Source of the DNA: Pseudomonadota bacterium
Lineage (GTDB): Bacteria > Pseudomonadota > Gammaproteobacteria > Burkholderiales > Rhodocyclaceae
Length of the DNA: 40,972 nt
Assembly: GCA_018262195.1 (NCBI GenBank)
Contig: JAGTRS010000045.1
Span: 1-40,972, forward strand
Direction of reading: 5' to 3'
Shown here in pieces: positions 15,173 through 22,791 of this stretch. The position numbers were made by a program, and so were the translations under genes. Each line of letters starts with the position of its first letter. Position 1 is the stretch's first letter. Under the pieces are notes generated by a model. It made no database searches and had not been told where the DNA came from. It saw nothing but the letters and a program-made list of their open reading frames with translations.

Positions 15173-15772
15173 TCAGGCCAGTACGTAGAACAGTGGGAAG
15201 ATGACCAGCCAGATCATGTCAGTGGCGTGCCAGTAGCAGGCAAGTGCTTCCAGTCCGGCGTAGTCCTTCGACGAATAGCCACGGAAGACCAGTCGCGCGA
15301 GTACCCACAGGATGCCGAGAATGCCCCAGGTGGCATGGACCAGATGGGTGAAGGTCAGGTAGTAATAGACGGTGAAGAAGATGCCGGATTCGCCGTTGAT
15401 GCCCTGGGCCAGGTTCCAGCTTATTTCCAGCGCCTTGGTCAGCGGGTAGCCGAGGGCGATCACCAGCCCGCCCACCAGCCAGATGATGGCAGCGCGATGC
15501 TTGTCCTGACGGATGGCATTGACCGAGCAGGCAATGAAGTAGCTGCTGGTGATCATCAGCAGGGTGATGGTCGTCCCAGCGATGACCGAAAGCCTTTGCG
15601 CCCCGGCGTGAAAGGCATCGGGGAAATGGGCGCGGGCGATGAAGTAGACCGCGAACAGCACGGTGAACTCGACAAACTCGCAGGTGATGCCGGCCCACAT
15701 GCCCTTGTTGCCGGGAATGCGGCGGGTGCTGTCTTCCAGCGGAGCAGGGGCGTCGAGCGTGGCGGCGGTCAT
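15173..15772 (-). CDS. norE: NorE-like heme-copper oxidase subunit III family protein
   Basis: A 199-residue membrane protein of the cytochrome oxidase subunit III family, with five hydrophobic helices. Landmarks are GMWAGITCEFVEFTVLFAVYF, TITLLMITSSYFIACSVNA, YYYLTFTHLVHATWGILG and CYWHATDMIWLVIFPLFY. The short length and the one-gene distance to a NorF-like protein favour NorE over a true oxidase subunit. The start is uncertain. I use the ATG at 15772, which overlaps (ATGA) the stop of a 10-codon leader ORF having GGGGAACG as ribosome-binding site. An in-frame ATG at 15838 would add 22 polar residues but lacks a ribosome-binding site. It is divergent from iorA. Confidence 0.75.
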   Translation of the reverse strand: MTAATLDAPAPLEDSTRRIPGNKGMWAGITCEFVEFTVLFAVYFIARAHFPDAFHAGAQRLSVIAGTTITLLMITSSYFIACSVNAIRQDKHRAAIIWLVGGLVIALGYPLTKALEISWNLAQGINGESGIFFTVYYYLTFTHLVHATWGILGILWVLARLVFRGYSSKDYAGLEALACYWHATDMIWLVIFPLFYVLA

Positions 15773-15801
15773 TTGTAGGTCATGGTCAGAATGGCTTTCA
15801 T
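15769..15801 (-). CDS. Possible 10-residue leader peptide before norE
   Basis: An ATG at 15801 preceded by GGGGAACGAAACA opens a tiny frame encoding MKAILTMTYK and stopping at TGA inside the ATGA that would start norE. The good ribosome-binding site and precise overlap suggest translational coupling. If norE really starts at 15838 this is only a chance frame. Confidence 0.3.
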   Translation of the reverse strand: MKAILTMTYK

Positions 15802-15883
15802 TGTTTCGTTCCCCGTTGCTGAGGGCATTGATGTTCATCAACGGATCAGGTTCATGTGACACGAAACAAAAAGATTGGCTGAG

Positions 15884-15897
15884 TTGTTCTGTATCAA
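15884..15897 (+). promoter_or_regulatory. FNR/CRP-family box upstream of iorA
   Basis: TTGTTCTGTATCAA matches the FNR/DNR consensus TTGATnnnnATCAA at 9 of 10 defined bases. Its centre (15890.5) lies about 41 bases before the start predicted from the TATAAT at 15919-15924, the spacing of class II FNR-activated promoters. The site could also serve norE on the other strand. Confidence 0.6.
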
Positions 15898-15918
15898 ATG
15901 GCGGCGAAACAAGCTTTC

Positions 15919-15924
15919 TATAAT
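15919..15924 (+). promoter_or_regulatory. -10 element of iorAB
   Basis: A perfect TATAAT with no recognisable -35 at the usual distance; the -35 region is instead occupied by the FNR-like box. This is typical of an activator-dependent promoter. Predicted start is about 15931, with a 28-nt leader. Confidence 0.65.
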
Positions 15925-15958
15925 CATGGGTTTCGCATTGCGCTTTCGAGGAGTCGAT

Positions 15959-17833
15959 ATGGCGGCAGTCATGCCCGCACCGGCAGCAAGCCGGATTCTG
16001 ATGTCTGGTAATGAGGCGGTCGCCCGCGCCGTATGGGAGGCGGGCGTCAAGGTGGCCGCGGCCTATCCAGGCACGCCATCCACTGAAATGCTGGAAGTGA
16101 TCTGCACTTACCCGGATCTCTACGCCGAATGGTCGGTCAACGAAAAGGTATCTCTCGAAGTCGCCATCGGTGCTGCCTACGCCGGGTCGCGTGCCTTCTG
16201 CTGCATGAAGCATGTTGGCATGAACGTCGCTTCGGATGCACTGATGACGCTGACCCTGACCGGTGTGATCGGTGGCCTCGTCATCGCGATTGCCGACGAC
16301 GTCGGCCTGTCCTCCTCACAGAACGAACAGGATTCACGCTACTGGGGCCGCTTTGCCCATGTACCCGTATTCGAGCCGGCTGATTCGCAGGAAGCCTACG
16401 AAATGACCAAGCTCGCCTACGAGCTGTCCGAGAAATTCCAGGTGCCGGTCATCCTGCGCATGACGACGCGCATCAACCACGTCAAGTCGCTGGTCACGGT
16501 CGGGGAGCGGAATGAGTACGTCGGCGCCGGCTTCAAGAAGGAGCCGGGTCGCTTCGTGATGGTGCCGGGCAATGCCGGCAAGCGCATCCCGCTGATGTTC
16601 AAGCGCGATATCGAATTGCGCGCCGAGGCCGAAACCTCGCCGCTGAATTTCATCGAAAGCGGCTCCGACAAGCGCGTCGGCTTCATCACCTCCGGGCCGG
16701 CCTATATGCACGTCAAGGAGTCCTTCCCGAATGCGCCGGTGCTGAAACTTGGCTTCTCCTGCCCGGTGCCGTTCGAGAAATGCCGCGAACTGGCAGCCAT
16801 GGTCGATCAGGTCGTGGTGGTCGAAGAAGTCGAGCCGCTGGTTGAAACCGAACTGAAGGCGCAGGGCCTGAAGGTGATCGGCAAGGAAATCCTGCCCTTG
16901 CAGGGGGAACTGTCGCCCAATGTGTTGCGCCCGGCCATCGCCAAATTGCTTGGCGAACCGGCGCCGGAAAGCACGGCCTTCGCCCCGATGCAAGTCTTCC
17001 CGCGGCCGCCGACGATGTGTGTGGCCTGTCCCCACCTCGGCGTCTATTACACGCTGTCGCAGGTGCGTAACCTGAACATCTCCGGTGACATCGGCTGCTA
17101 CACACTGGGGGCAGGGCATCCGTGGAATGCCCTCGATACCTGCGTCTCTATGGGCGCCTCGATGGGCGTTGCGCTGGGTATGGACAAGGGGCGTGGTGAG
17201 GCCGACAAGGACAAGCGCGTCGTGGCCGTGATCGGTGATTCGACCTTCCTGCACATGGGCATGCAGGGCCTGCTCGACATGGTGTACAACAAGGGCAATG
17301 TCACCGTGCTGTTGCTGGACAATCGGGCTGTCGGCATGACCGGCGGCCAGGACAACCCGGGCAATGGCCGCGACATCTATGGTGACGAAGCGCCGCGTAT
17401 CGATTTTGCCAAGCTGGTGTCGGCGCTGGGCGTCAAGGATGAGCGCATCCACGTCGTCAATCCGTATGAGCTGCCGGTCCTGTTCAAGACCATCCGCGAA
17501 GAAGTGAAGGTGCCGGACGTTTCGGTGATCATCACCGACCAGCCCTGTGTGTTGATCAAGGATTATCACAAACTGAAACCCTTCGAGGTCATCGACGACA
17601 AGTGCACCGGTTGCGGCAATTGCATCGACGTTGGCTGTCCGGCCATCCACGTCACGCGGCGCGGCAAGGAAGTGAAGCCGAGCGGCAAAGAGGTCGATCT
17701 GGCCTTTGTCCGCATCGAAACCTCGGTGTGTACCGGTTGCGGCCTCTGCGTCCAGCCTTGTGCGCCGAAGGCCATCGTGCATCACGTGCAGACCTCGCCG
17801 ATCACGCTGGTCAAGGGAGGGTGTTCGGCATGA
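15959..17833 (+). CDS. iorA: Indolepyruvate:ferredoxin oxidoreductase, alpha subunit
   Basis: A 624-residue alpha subunit of an oxygen-sensitive arylpyruvate oxidoreductase that converts indolepyruvate or phenylpyruvate plus CoA to the arylacetyl-CoA, reducing ferredoxin. The N-terminal pyrimidine-binding part includes GNEAVARAVWEAGVKVAA and YPGTPSTE. The thiamine-diphosphate part has GDIGCYTLG, VVAVIGDSTFLHMG and LLLDNRAVGMTGGQDNPG. Two [4Fe-4S] motifs close the protein, CTGCGNCIDVGCP beginning at C549 and CTGCGLCVQPCAP beginning at C591. GAGGAG stands well placed before the ATG at 15959; in-frame starts further upstream overlap the promoter. iorB overlaps its stop by ATGA. The FNR-like box fits anaerobic aromatic amino acid breakdown. 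Confidence 0.95.
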   Translation: MAAVMPAPAASRILMSGNEAVARAVWEAGVKVAAAYPGTPSTEMLEVICTYPDLYAEWSVNEKVSLEVAIGAAYAGSRAFCCMKHVGMNVASDALMTLTLTGVIGGLVIAIADDVGLSSSQNEQDSRYWGRFAHVPVFEPADSQEAYEMTKLAYELSEKFQVPVILRMTTRINHVKSLVTVGERNEYVGAGFKKEPGRFVMVPGNAGKRIPLMFKRDIELRAEAETSPLNFIESGSDKRVGFITSGPAYMHVKESFPNAPVLKLGFSCPVPFEKCRELAAMVDQVVVVEEVEPLVETELKAQGLKVIGKEILPLQGELSPNVLRPAIAKLLGEPAPESTAFAPMQVFPRPPTMCVACPHLGVYYTLSQVRNLNISGDIGCYTLGAGHPWNALDTCVSMGASMGVALGMDKGRGEADKDKRVVAVIGDSTFLHMGMQGLLDMVYNKGNVTVLLLDNRAVGMTGGQDNPGNGRDIYGDEAPRIDFAKLVSALGVKDERIHVVNPYELPVLFKTIREEVKVPDVSVIITDQPCVLIKDYHKLKPFEVIDDKCTGCGNCIDVGCPAIHVTRRGKEVKPSGKEVDLAFVRIETSVCTGCGLCVQPCAPKAIVHHVQTSPITLVKGGCSA

Positions 17834-18441
17834 GTGCAACGACCAACATTCTAGTCGTCGGCATCGGTGGGCAGGGCGTCATGACTGCTACCGAAATTCT
17901 CGCCGAAGCAGCCATCGCCCTCGGGCACGATGCCAAGAAAACCGAAGTAGCCGGCATGGCGCAGCGCGGCGGGGTGGTTTCCTCGCATCTGCGTTTTGGC
18001 GCCAAGGTGCTGTCGCCACAGATCACGCCGGGCACGGCTGATGTGCTGCTCGGCTTCGAGTCGGCCGAAGCGATGCGCTGGCAGCACATGCTCAAGCCGG
18101 GCGGCATCACGCTGATGAATACGGCCAAACTCGTGCCGCCAGTCGTCGAGCTGGGCCTGTTCGATTACCCGGAAGATCCGCTGGCCGAAATCAAGAAGTG
18201 CGGCAACAAGGTCGTCGCTTTCGATGCGACCTCAATCGCGCAGGCGTTGGGCGACATTCGCCTCGGCAACACGGTCATGCTTGGTGCCATTGCCGACCAT
18301 CTGCCGTTTGGCGCCGAAACGCTGCTCGATTGCGTGCTCAAGCGTTTCCAGCGCAAGGGCGAGAAACTCGTCGATCTGAACCGGCGGGCGTTCGAGGCCG
18401 GACGCGCTGCCGTGGGCGAAGCTGAGGCTGCGCTGGCGTAA
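17830..18441 (+). CDS. iorB: Indolepyruvate:ferredoxin oxidoreductase, beta subunit
   Basis: A 203-residue gamma-type domain of the 2-oxoacid:acceptor oxidoreductase family that completes the IorAB enzyme. It opens with the nucleotide-like motif [20 protein letters not shown], then [20 protein letters not shown], characteristic of IorB. The start ATG overlaps the iorA stop (ATGA), which indicates strictly coupled synthesis of the two subunits. A terminator follows. No phenylacetate-CoA ligase or ferredoxin gene is next to it, so the electron acceptor is assumed from the family. Confidence 0.94.
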   Translation: MSATTNILVVGIGGQGVMTATEILAEAAIALGHDAKKTEVAGMAQRGGVVSSHLRFGAKVLSPQITPGTADVLLGFESAEAMRWQHMLKPGGITLMNTAKLVPPVVELGLFDYPEDPLAEIKKCGNKVVAFDATSIAQALGDIRLGNTVMLGAIADHLPFGAETLLDCVLKRFQRKGEKLVDLNRRAFEAGRAAVGEAEAALA

Positions 18442-18443
18442 TC

Positions 18444-18452
18444 TGGTAAAAT
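18444..18452 (+). promoter_or_regulatory. Extended -10 promoter of folD
   Basis: TGGTAAAAT (TGn plus TAAAAT) just after the iorB stop; no clear -35. Transcription would start near 18459, immediately before the hairpin at 18465-18499. Confidence 0.5.
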
Positions 18453-18464
18453 ACGCGCCAATTC

Positions 18465-18499
18465 AAAGGGAAAGGCAGCCGCCTTTCCCCTTTTCTTTT
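18465..18499 (+). terminator. Intrinsic terminator between iorB and folD
   Basis: GGGAAAGGC (18468-18476), loop AGCC, GCCTTTCCC (18481-18489), then CTTTTCTTTT. It terminates iorAB, but because the likely folD promoter lies upstream it may also be part of the folD leader. Confidence 0.8.
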
Positions 18500-18514
18500 C
18501 TGTTGGATGCGACG

Positions 18515-19369
18515 ATGACAGCTCAAATTATCGACGGCAAGGCGCTGGCCGAAGAACTCCGCCAGGGTTTCAAGGCACGGGTCGAGGCACTGACGGCCAA
18601 GGGGCACAAGCCCGGTCTGGTGGTCATTCTGGTCGGGGCCGATCCGGCTTCCGAGGTTTATGTCCGCAACAAGGTCAATGGCTGCCTGGCCATCGGCATG
18701 CACTCCGAGAAGATCACCTACGATGCGACCGTCGATCAGGCGACAGTGCTTAACAAGATTGCCGAACTGAACGCCGATCCGAACATCCACGGCATTCTGG
18801 TGCAACTACCCTTGCCCAAGCATTTCGATGAAGAAGCCGTGCTCGAAGCGATTGCCGCCGAAAAGGACGTCGATGGTTTCCACGCCGAAAACGTCGGCGC
18901 CCTGGCCCAGGGCAATCCGCGCTTCATCCCCTGCACGCCCTACGGCGTGATGAAGATGTTCGAAAAAGGCAACGTTGATCTGACCGGCAAGGAAGCCGTG
19001 GTCATTGGCCGTTCCAACATCGTCGGCAAGCCGATGGCACTGCTGCTGATCAATGCCGGGGCGACCGTCACCGTCTGCAATTCACGCACCAAGGATCTGA
19101 AATTCCACACCAGCCGCGCCGACATTCTCGTCGCTGCCGTCGGCAAGCCGAAGTTTGTGACCGGCGACATGGTAAAGCCGGGCGCCGTCGTCATCGACGT
19201 CGGCATCAATCGCCTGCCGGACGGCAAGCTGTGCGGTGACGTCGATTACGCCGACTGCCTCGAAGTGGCCGGCCAGATCACCCCGGTGCCAGGCGGTGTC
19301 GGTCCGATGACGATCACCATGCTGCTGGCCAATACCATTGAAGCCGCCGAACGAAAGGCCGGACTATGA
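18515..19369 (+). CDS. folD: Bifunctional methylenetetrahydrofolate dehydrogenase/cyclohydrolase FolD
   Basis: A 284-residue cytosolic enzyme that interconverts 5,10-methylene-, methenyl- and 10-formyl-tetrahydrofolate using NADP. The active-site motif is SEVYVRNK with Y49 and K53. Further signatures are [23 protein letters not shown] (NADP-binding region) and the C-terminal [15 protein letters not shown]. The ATG at 18515 gives the usual length; a TTG at 18503 is possible. Its stop overlaps the purE start (ATGA), linking one-carbon supply with purine synthesis. Confidence 0.96.
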   Translation: MTAQIIDGKALAEELRQGFKARVEALTAKGHKPGLVVILVGADPASEVYVRNKVNGCLAIGMHSEKITYDATVDQATVLNKIAELNADPNIHGILVQLPLPKHFDEEAVLEAIAAEKDVDGFHAENVGALAQGNPRFIPCTPYGVMKMFEKGNVDLTGKEAVVIGRSNIVGKPMALLLINAGATVTVCNSRTKDLKFHTSRADILVAAVGKPKFVTGDMVKPGAVVIDVGINRLPDGKLCGDVDYADCLEVAGQITPVPGGVGPMTITMLLANTIEAAERKAGL

Positions 19370-19866
19370 ACGCAGTTCACCAACCTGTTGTCGGCGTCGT
19401 CATGGGCTCCGATTCCGACTGGCCGACCATGCAGGCCGCCGCCGTGATCCTCAAGGAATTTGGCGTCCCCTTCGAGGCCCGCGTCGTCTCTGCCCACCGC
19501 ACCCCGGATCTGCTGTTCGACTACGCCGCCATGGCGGGCGAGCGCGGCATCAAGGCGATCATCGCCGGTGCTGGTGGTGCCGCCCACCTGCCGGGCATGC
19601 TGGCCGCCAAGACCACCGTGCCGGTGCTCGGCGTGCCGGTGCAGTCCAAGGCGCTGTCCGGCGTCGATTCGCTGCATTCCATCGTCCAGATGCCGAAGGG
19701 CATCCCGGTCGCCACCTTCGCCATCGGCGAGGCGGGTGCTGCCAATGCGGCGCTGTTCGCCGTCGCCATGCTGGCCAATGAAAATCCAGCCCTGAACGCC
19801 AAGCTGCAAGCCTTCCGCCAGGCCCAGACCGAGAAGGTGCTGGCCATGAAGTTGCCGGAAGTGTGA
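19366..19866 (+). CDS. purE: N5-carboxyaminoimidazole ribonucleotide mutase PurE
   Basis: A 166-residue class I PurE, which moves the carboxyl group of N5-CAIR to give CAIR in purine synthesis. It has the substrate-binding [11 protein letters not shown], the catalytic histidine region VSAHRTPD, and [14 protein letters not shown] followed by PVLGVPV. Length and motifs are normal. It overlaps folD by four bases and is followed 58 bases later by purK, which makes its substrate. Confidence 0.97.
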   Translation: MNAVHQPVVGVVMGSDSDWPTMQAAAVILKEFGVPFEARVVSAHRTPDLLFDYAAMAGERGIKAIIAGAGGAAHLPGMLAAKTTVPVLGVPVQSKALSGVDSLHSIVQMPKGIPVATFAIGEAGAANAALFAVAMLANENPALNAKLQAFRQAQTEKVLAMKLPEV

Positions 19867-19924
19867 TTGCTGCGCTCAACCTTAAAAAACGCCCAAAATT
19901 TGAAGTGCCGATGAGGTTCCTGTC

Positions 19925-21079
19925 TTGAGCACCACGATGATTCTCCCGCCCGCCACGCTGGGCATGCTCGGTGGCGGCCAGCTTGGCCGCTTCTTCGTTT
20001 CTGCCGCCCACGAACTCGGCTATCAGGTCTGGGTGCTCGATCCGGACAAGAATTCGCCGGCCGGCCAGATCGCCGAGCGCCATTTCTGCGTCGATTACAA
20101 CGACTACGCTGCCCTCGACGAATTCGCTGCGGGATGCGCCGCGATTACCACCGAGTTCGAGAACGTCCCGGCCGATACGCTGGATTACCTCGCCAAGTTC
20201 GTCCCGGTTCGCCCCTCGGCGGCAGCTGTCGCCGTCTGCCAGAACCGCATTGCCGAAAAATCCTTCCTGCGCGACAACGGCCTGCCGCATGGCCCGTTTG
20301 CGGCCATCCGCAGTGAAGACGACATCAAGAATGCCGACGCCTCACTGTTCCCGGCTATCCTGAAAGTTGCCCGCTTCGGCTACGACGGCAAGGGTCAGGC
20401 GACGGTGAACAATCGCGAAGAAGCGCTGATTGCCTTCGGCCACTTCAAGGGCGAGCAATGTGTTCTTGAGCAGCGCCTGACGTTGGATTATGAAGTCTCC
20501 GTCGTGCTGGCGCGTGACGAACACGGCCAGGTCCAGTGCTTCCCGACTGGCGAGAACCAGCACACGAAGGGCATCCTCGATGTTTCCATCGTGCCGGCGC
20601 GGACCACCGGCTGCGTCAGGAGCGATGCCGAGGATGTCGCCGCGCGTATCGCCGAAAAGCTCGGCTACATCGGCACCATGGGCGTCGAGTTCTTCATCAG
20701 CCGCGGCCAGCTGATCGTCAACGAAATGGCGCCACGGCCGCACAACAGCGGCCACTACACCATCGATGCCTGCGTGACCAACCAGTTCGAACAGCAGGTG
20801 CGTGCCCTGTGCGGCCTGCCGCTCGGCGAAGCACGCGCCCATTCGGCGTCGGTGATGGTCAATCTGCTCGGTGACCTCTGGTACGAAGGCGACACCTATC
20901 GTGAACCCGATTGGGCCAAGCTCTACGCCATCCCGAATTTGAAGCTCCACCTCTACGGCAAGCACCATGCTCGCCCCGGGCGCAAGATGGGCCATTTCAC
21001 GGTGATCGGCGACAACGCCGAGGCGGTACAGAAGGCCGCTCTGGCTGCCCGCGCTGCCATCGGCATCAAGGACGAATGA
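19925..21079 (+). CDS. purK: N5-carboxyaminoimidazole ribonucleotide synthase PurK
   Basis: A 384-residue ATP-grasp enzyme converting AIR, bicarbonate and ATP to N5-CAIR for PurE. The N-terminal domain has LGMLGGGQLGRFF; the ATP-grasp core has LKVARFGYDGKGQ, EQRLTLDYEVSVVLAR, FFISRGQLIVNEMAPRPHNS and GHYTIDAC. I accept the TTG at 19925 because GAGG lies 8 bases upstream, whereas the ATG at 19937 has no ribosome-binding site at proper distance. Its stop overlaps the next start by ATGA. Confidence 0.96.
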   Translation: MSTTMILPPATLGMLGGGQLGRFFVSAAHELGYQVWVLDPDKNSPAGQIAERHFCVDYNDYAALDEFAAGCAAITTEFENVPADTLDYLAKFVPVRPSAAAVAVCQNRIAEKSFLRDNGLPHGPFAAIRSEDDIKNADASLFPAILKVARFGYDGKGQATVNNREEALIAFGHFKGEQCVLEQRLTLDYEVSVVLARDEHGQVQCFPTGENQHTKGILDVSIVPARTTGCVRSDAEDVAARIAEKLGYIGTMGVEFFISRGQLIVNEMAPRPHNSGHYTIDACVTNQFEQQVRALCGLPLGEARAHSASVMVNLLGDLWYEGDTYREPDWAKLYAIPNLKLHLYGKHHARPGRKMGHFTVIGDNAEAVQKAALAARAAIGIKDE

Positions 21080-22083
21080 CCCCTTCCGACGCCGACTACG
21101 CCCGTGCGGTCGAACTGCTGCGTGCCGGCGAACTGGTCGGCATGCCGACCGAGACGGTCTATGGCCTGGGGGCAGACGCTGCCAACCCGGCCGCGGTCGC
21201 CAAGATTTTTGCCGCCAAGGGCCGCCCAGCCGATCACCCGCTGATCGTTCATCTGGCCGGCCATGATGCCGTCGACCAATGGGCCGAGCAGGTCCCGGAT
21301 GTTGCCTGGGAACTGATGGAAACCTTCTGGCCCGGCCCGCTGACGCTGATCCTGAAAAAGCAGGCCTGGGTGCCGGATGCCGTGACCGGCGGGCAGGATA
21401 CCGTTGGACTGCGCGTGCCTGGCCATCCAGTAGCGCTTGAACTGTTGCGCCGTTTCGCCCGTGCCAAGGGCGAAAGCGATGGCAAACCCGCTGGCATCGC
21501 CGCGCCATCGGCCAACCGTTTCGGCCGCATCAGCCCGACAACCGCGGCGCATGTGGCCGAGGAGCTCGGTACTGCCGTTCCGATGATCCTCGATGGCGGC
21601 CCGTGTGCCGTCGGCATCGAATCGACCATCGTCGACTGCTCGCGCGGCGAGCCGGTCGTGCTGCGTCCCGGCCATATTTCGCCGCTGCATCTCGAAGCCA
21701 TACTCGGTCGCCGCCCGGCCATTGAAACCGCGGTCGGCGCGCCACGCGTGTCCGGTTCGCTCGAAGCGCACTATGCGCCGGTGACACCGCTGCGCATGGT
21801 GAGCGGCGAGCGCCTGCTCGATTTCATCAACGCCCAGCGCCATCGCGGCGGACGTTGCGGCGTGATCAGCGCCAACCAGCCGCCGCAGGCCGGCATGCCC
21901 CACGCTTGGCGCCTGATGCCAGCCGACCCGGTCGGCTATGCCCACGATCTCTATGCCGCCCTGCGCGACATGGACCACGCAGGTGTCGATGTCATCATCG
22001 TTGAGTCACTGCCGGAAGGCGCCGAATGGACGGCGGTTGCCGACCGCCTGCGCCGTGCCGTGGCAGGTGCAGGCCAGGGCTAA
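21076..22083 (+). CDS. sua5: L-threonylcarbamoyladenylate synthase (Sua5/YwlC type)
   Basis: A 335-residue long-form TsaC/Sua5 protein that makes threonylcarbamoyl-AMP from threonine, bicarbonate and ATP, the first step of the t6A37 modification of ANN-decoding tRNAs. The YrdC domain carries GMPTETVYGLGADA, IFAAKGRPADHPL, FWPGPLTLIL and APSANRFGRISPTTA. A linker with SGSLEAHYAPVTPL leads to the C-terminal Sua5 domain (about 240-335), which E. coli TsaC lacks. Start 21076 overlaps the purK stop. It is the last gene of the folD-purE-purK run; tRNA-Ala with its own promoter comes next. Confidence 0.93.
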   Translation: MTPSDADYARAVELLRAGELVGMPTETVYGLGADAANPAAVAKIFAAKGRPADHPLIVHLAGHDAVDQWAEQVPDVAWELMETFWPGPLTLILKKQAWVPDAVTGGQDTVGLRVPGHPVALELLRRFARAKGESDGKPAGIAAPSANRFGRISPTTAAHVAEELGTAVPMILDGGPCAVGIESTIVDCSRGEPVVLRPGHISPLHLEAILGRRPAIETAVGAPRVSGSLEAHYAPVTPLRMVSGERLLDFINAQRHRGGRCGVISANQPPQAGMPHAWRLMPADPVGYAHDLYAALRDMDHAGVDVIIVESLPEGAEWTAVADRLRRAVAGAGQG

Positions 22084-22116
22084 AATACCGGTTGCCGCAG
22101 GACCTTGCGCCCGCCT

Positions 22117-22145
22117 TTGATATGCGAAATGGACTGCGCTAGAAT
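22117..22145 (+). promoter_or_regulatory. Promoter of tRNA-Ala
   Basis: TTGATA (22117-22122), 17-bp spacer, TAGAAT (22140-22145), ending 11 bases before the tRNA. Confidence 0.75.
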
Positions 22146-22156
22146 CGCAGGACGTT

Positions 22157-22232
22157 GGGGGGGTAGCTCAGCTGGGAGAGCGCTGCGTTCGCAATGCAGA
22201 GGTCGGGAGTTCGATCCTCCTCCTCTCCACCA
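22157..22232 (+). tRNA. tRNA-Ala (anticodon CGC), 3' end used as integration site
   Basis: A 76-nt cloverleaf. The acceptor is GGGGGGG/CCTCTCC with two G-U pairs, the D arm is GCTCAGCTGGGAGAGC, the anticodon stem CTGCG/TGCAG encloses TTCGCAA (CGC at 34-36), and the T stem is GGGAG/CTCCT with loop TTCGATC. CCA is encoded at 22230-22232. It decodes GCG. The last 14 bases plus TC recur at 23321-23336, marking this gene as the attachment site of the small insert that follows. The gene itself remains intact. Confidence 0.93.
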
Positions 22233-22234
22233 TC
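22219..22234 (+). repeat. attL-like direct repeat (tRNA-Ala 3' end)
   Basis: CCTCCTCTCCACCATC, covering the acceptor 3' strand and CCA, is repeated exactly at 23321-23336. If seven upstream bases GAGTTCG and the five between are included, 24 of 28 positions agree (22207-22234 versus 23309-23336), with no gap. Confidence 0.88.
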
Positions 22235-22243
22235 GGAATTACT

Positions 22244-22285
22244 AAAGGATCAGCAGGTTACGGAATGTAGCCTCTGGTCCTTTTT
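22244..22285 (+). terminator. Intrinsic terminator supplied by the insert after tRNA-Ala
   Basis: AAAGGATCAG (22244-22253) pairs with CTGGTCCTTT (22274-22283) with one G-U; an inner AGGTTAC/GTAGCCT extends the stem; then TTTTTC. It replaces the original tRNA terminator now at 23346-23372. The bases from here to 22437 are AT-rich with no recognisable feature. Confidence 0.85.
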
Positions 22286-22437
22286 CTTTCTAACTCGATA
22301 TTGATCAGTCAAATACGATCCTCAACCTTGGCTATCACTGTCTGACTAGCTGACGCGTAGTGGAGAACAAACCGATATTCAATCAAATTGACCCGCCCAA
22401 GCAGCGATCTTTTGTTTTTTCGTCTGCCAATTAAGGC

Positions 22438-22473
22438 TTGATCCAAGTTCAATTACCCATACAATGTATAGGT
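22438..22473 (+). promoter_or_regulatory. Promoter and palindromic operator of the toxin-antitoxin-like pair
   Basis: TTGATC (22438-22443), 16-bp spacer, TACAAT (22460-22465). Overlapping the -10 and predicted start is the palindrome ACCcATACAaTGTATaGGT (22455-22473), perfect but for one outer mismatch and centred at 22464. Its position is right for autorepression by the HTH protein. The predicted start lies at about 22472, so the transcript would be almost leaderless relative to the ATG at 22474. Confidence 0.65.
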
Positions 22474-22791
22474 ATGAGTGCTACGCCATTACCGCTTGCC
22501 TTGAACGATGCCAACTTTCTCAAGCGGCTTCGACTGGCGGCAGCAAATTCGGCAAACGTCGTTATTGTTGCGCACGCAAAGCAGCGGATGGTGGAGCGAA
22601 AAGTAAATCGGGGGCAGGTGATTGCCTGTTTGCAGAAAGGAACCGTCAGCGAACGGGCGCACTTGACGCCATACGGAGATTGGAAGGCGACGGTATCGCA
22701 TCGAACTGCTGGCGATAATGTCAGCGTTGCGGTGGCGATCAAGGCAAAGGGCGACGGAGATTACTGCATTGTTGTCACGGTGATGAAATGA
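22474..22791 (+). CDS. DUF4258-like putative toxin
   Basis: A small basic protein of 105 residues. The core HAKQRMVERKVNRGQVIACLQKG (H34, R38, R42) followed by a beta-rich half ending VAVAIKAKGDGDYCIVVTVMK matches the DUF4258 pattern, a fold related in size and layout to RelE/BrnT-type toxins. It is followed, with ATGA overlap, by an HTH protein, the common toxin-first arrangement of HigBA- and MqsRA-type systems. Toxic activity and RNase function are inference. The ATG at 22474 fits the promoter position; an upstream TTG at 22438 lies inside the -35 and is rejected. No good ribosome-binding site is visible, consistent with a near-leaderless mRNA. Confidence 0.7.
   Translation: MSATPLPLALNDANFLKRLRLAAANSANVVIVAHAKQRMVERKVNRGQVIACLQKGTVSERAHLTPYGDWKATVSHRTAGDNVSVAVAIKAKGDGDYCIVVTVMK

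Noticed and set aside
15838..16213. N-terminal extension of the NorE-like protein over the iorA start
   Set aside because: The extended frame would cover the iorA promoter and first codons and has no resemblance to subunit III proteins; the family sequence begins near 15772.
16334..17839. 501-residue open frame antisense to iorA
   Set aside because: Shadow frame; iorA on the plus strand has all catalytic and iron-sulfur motifs.
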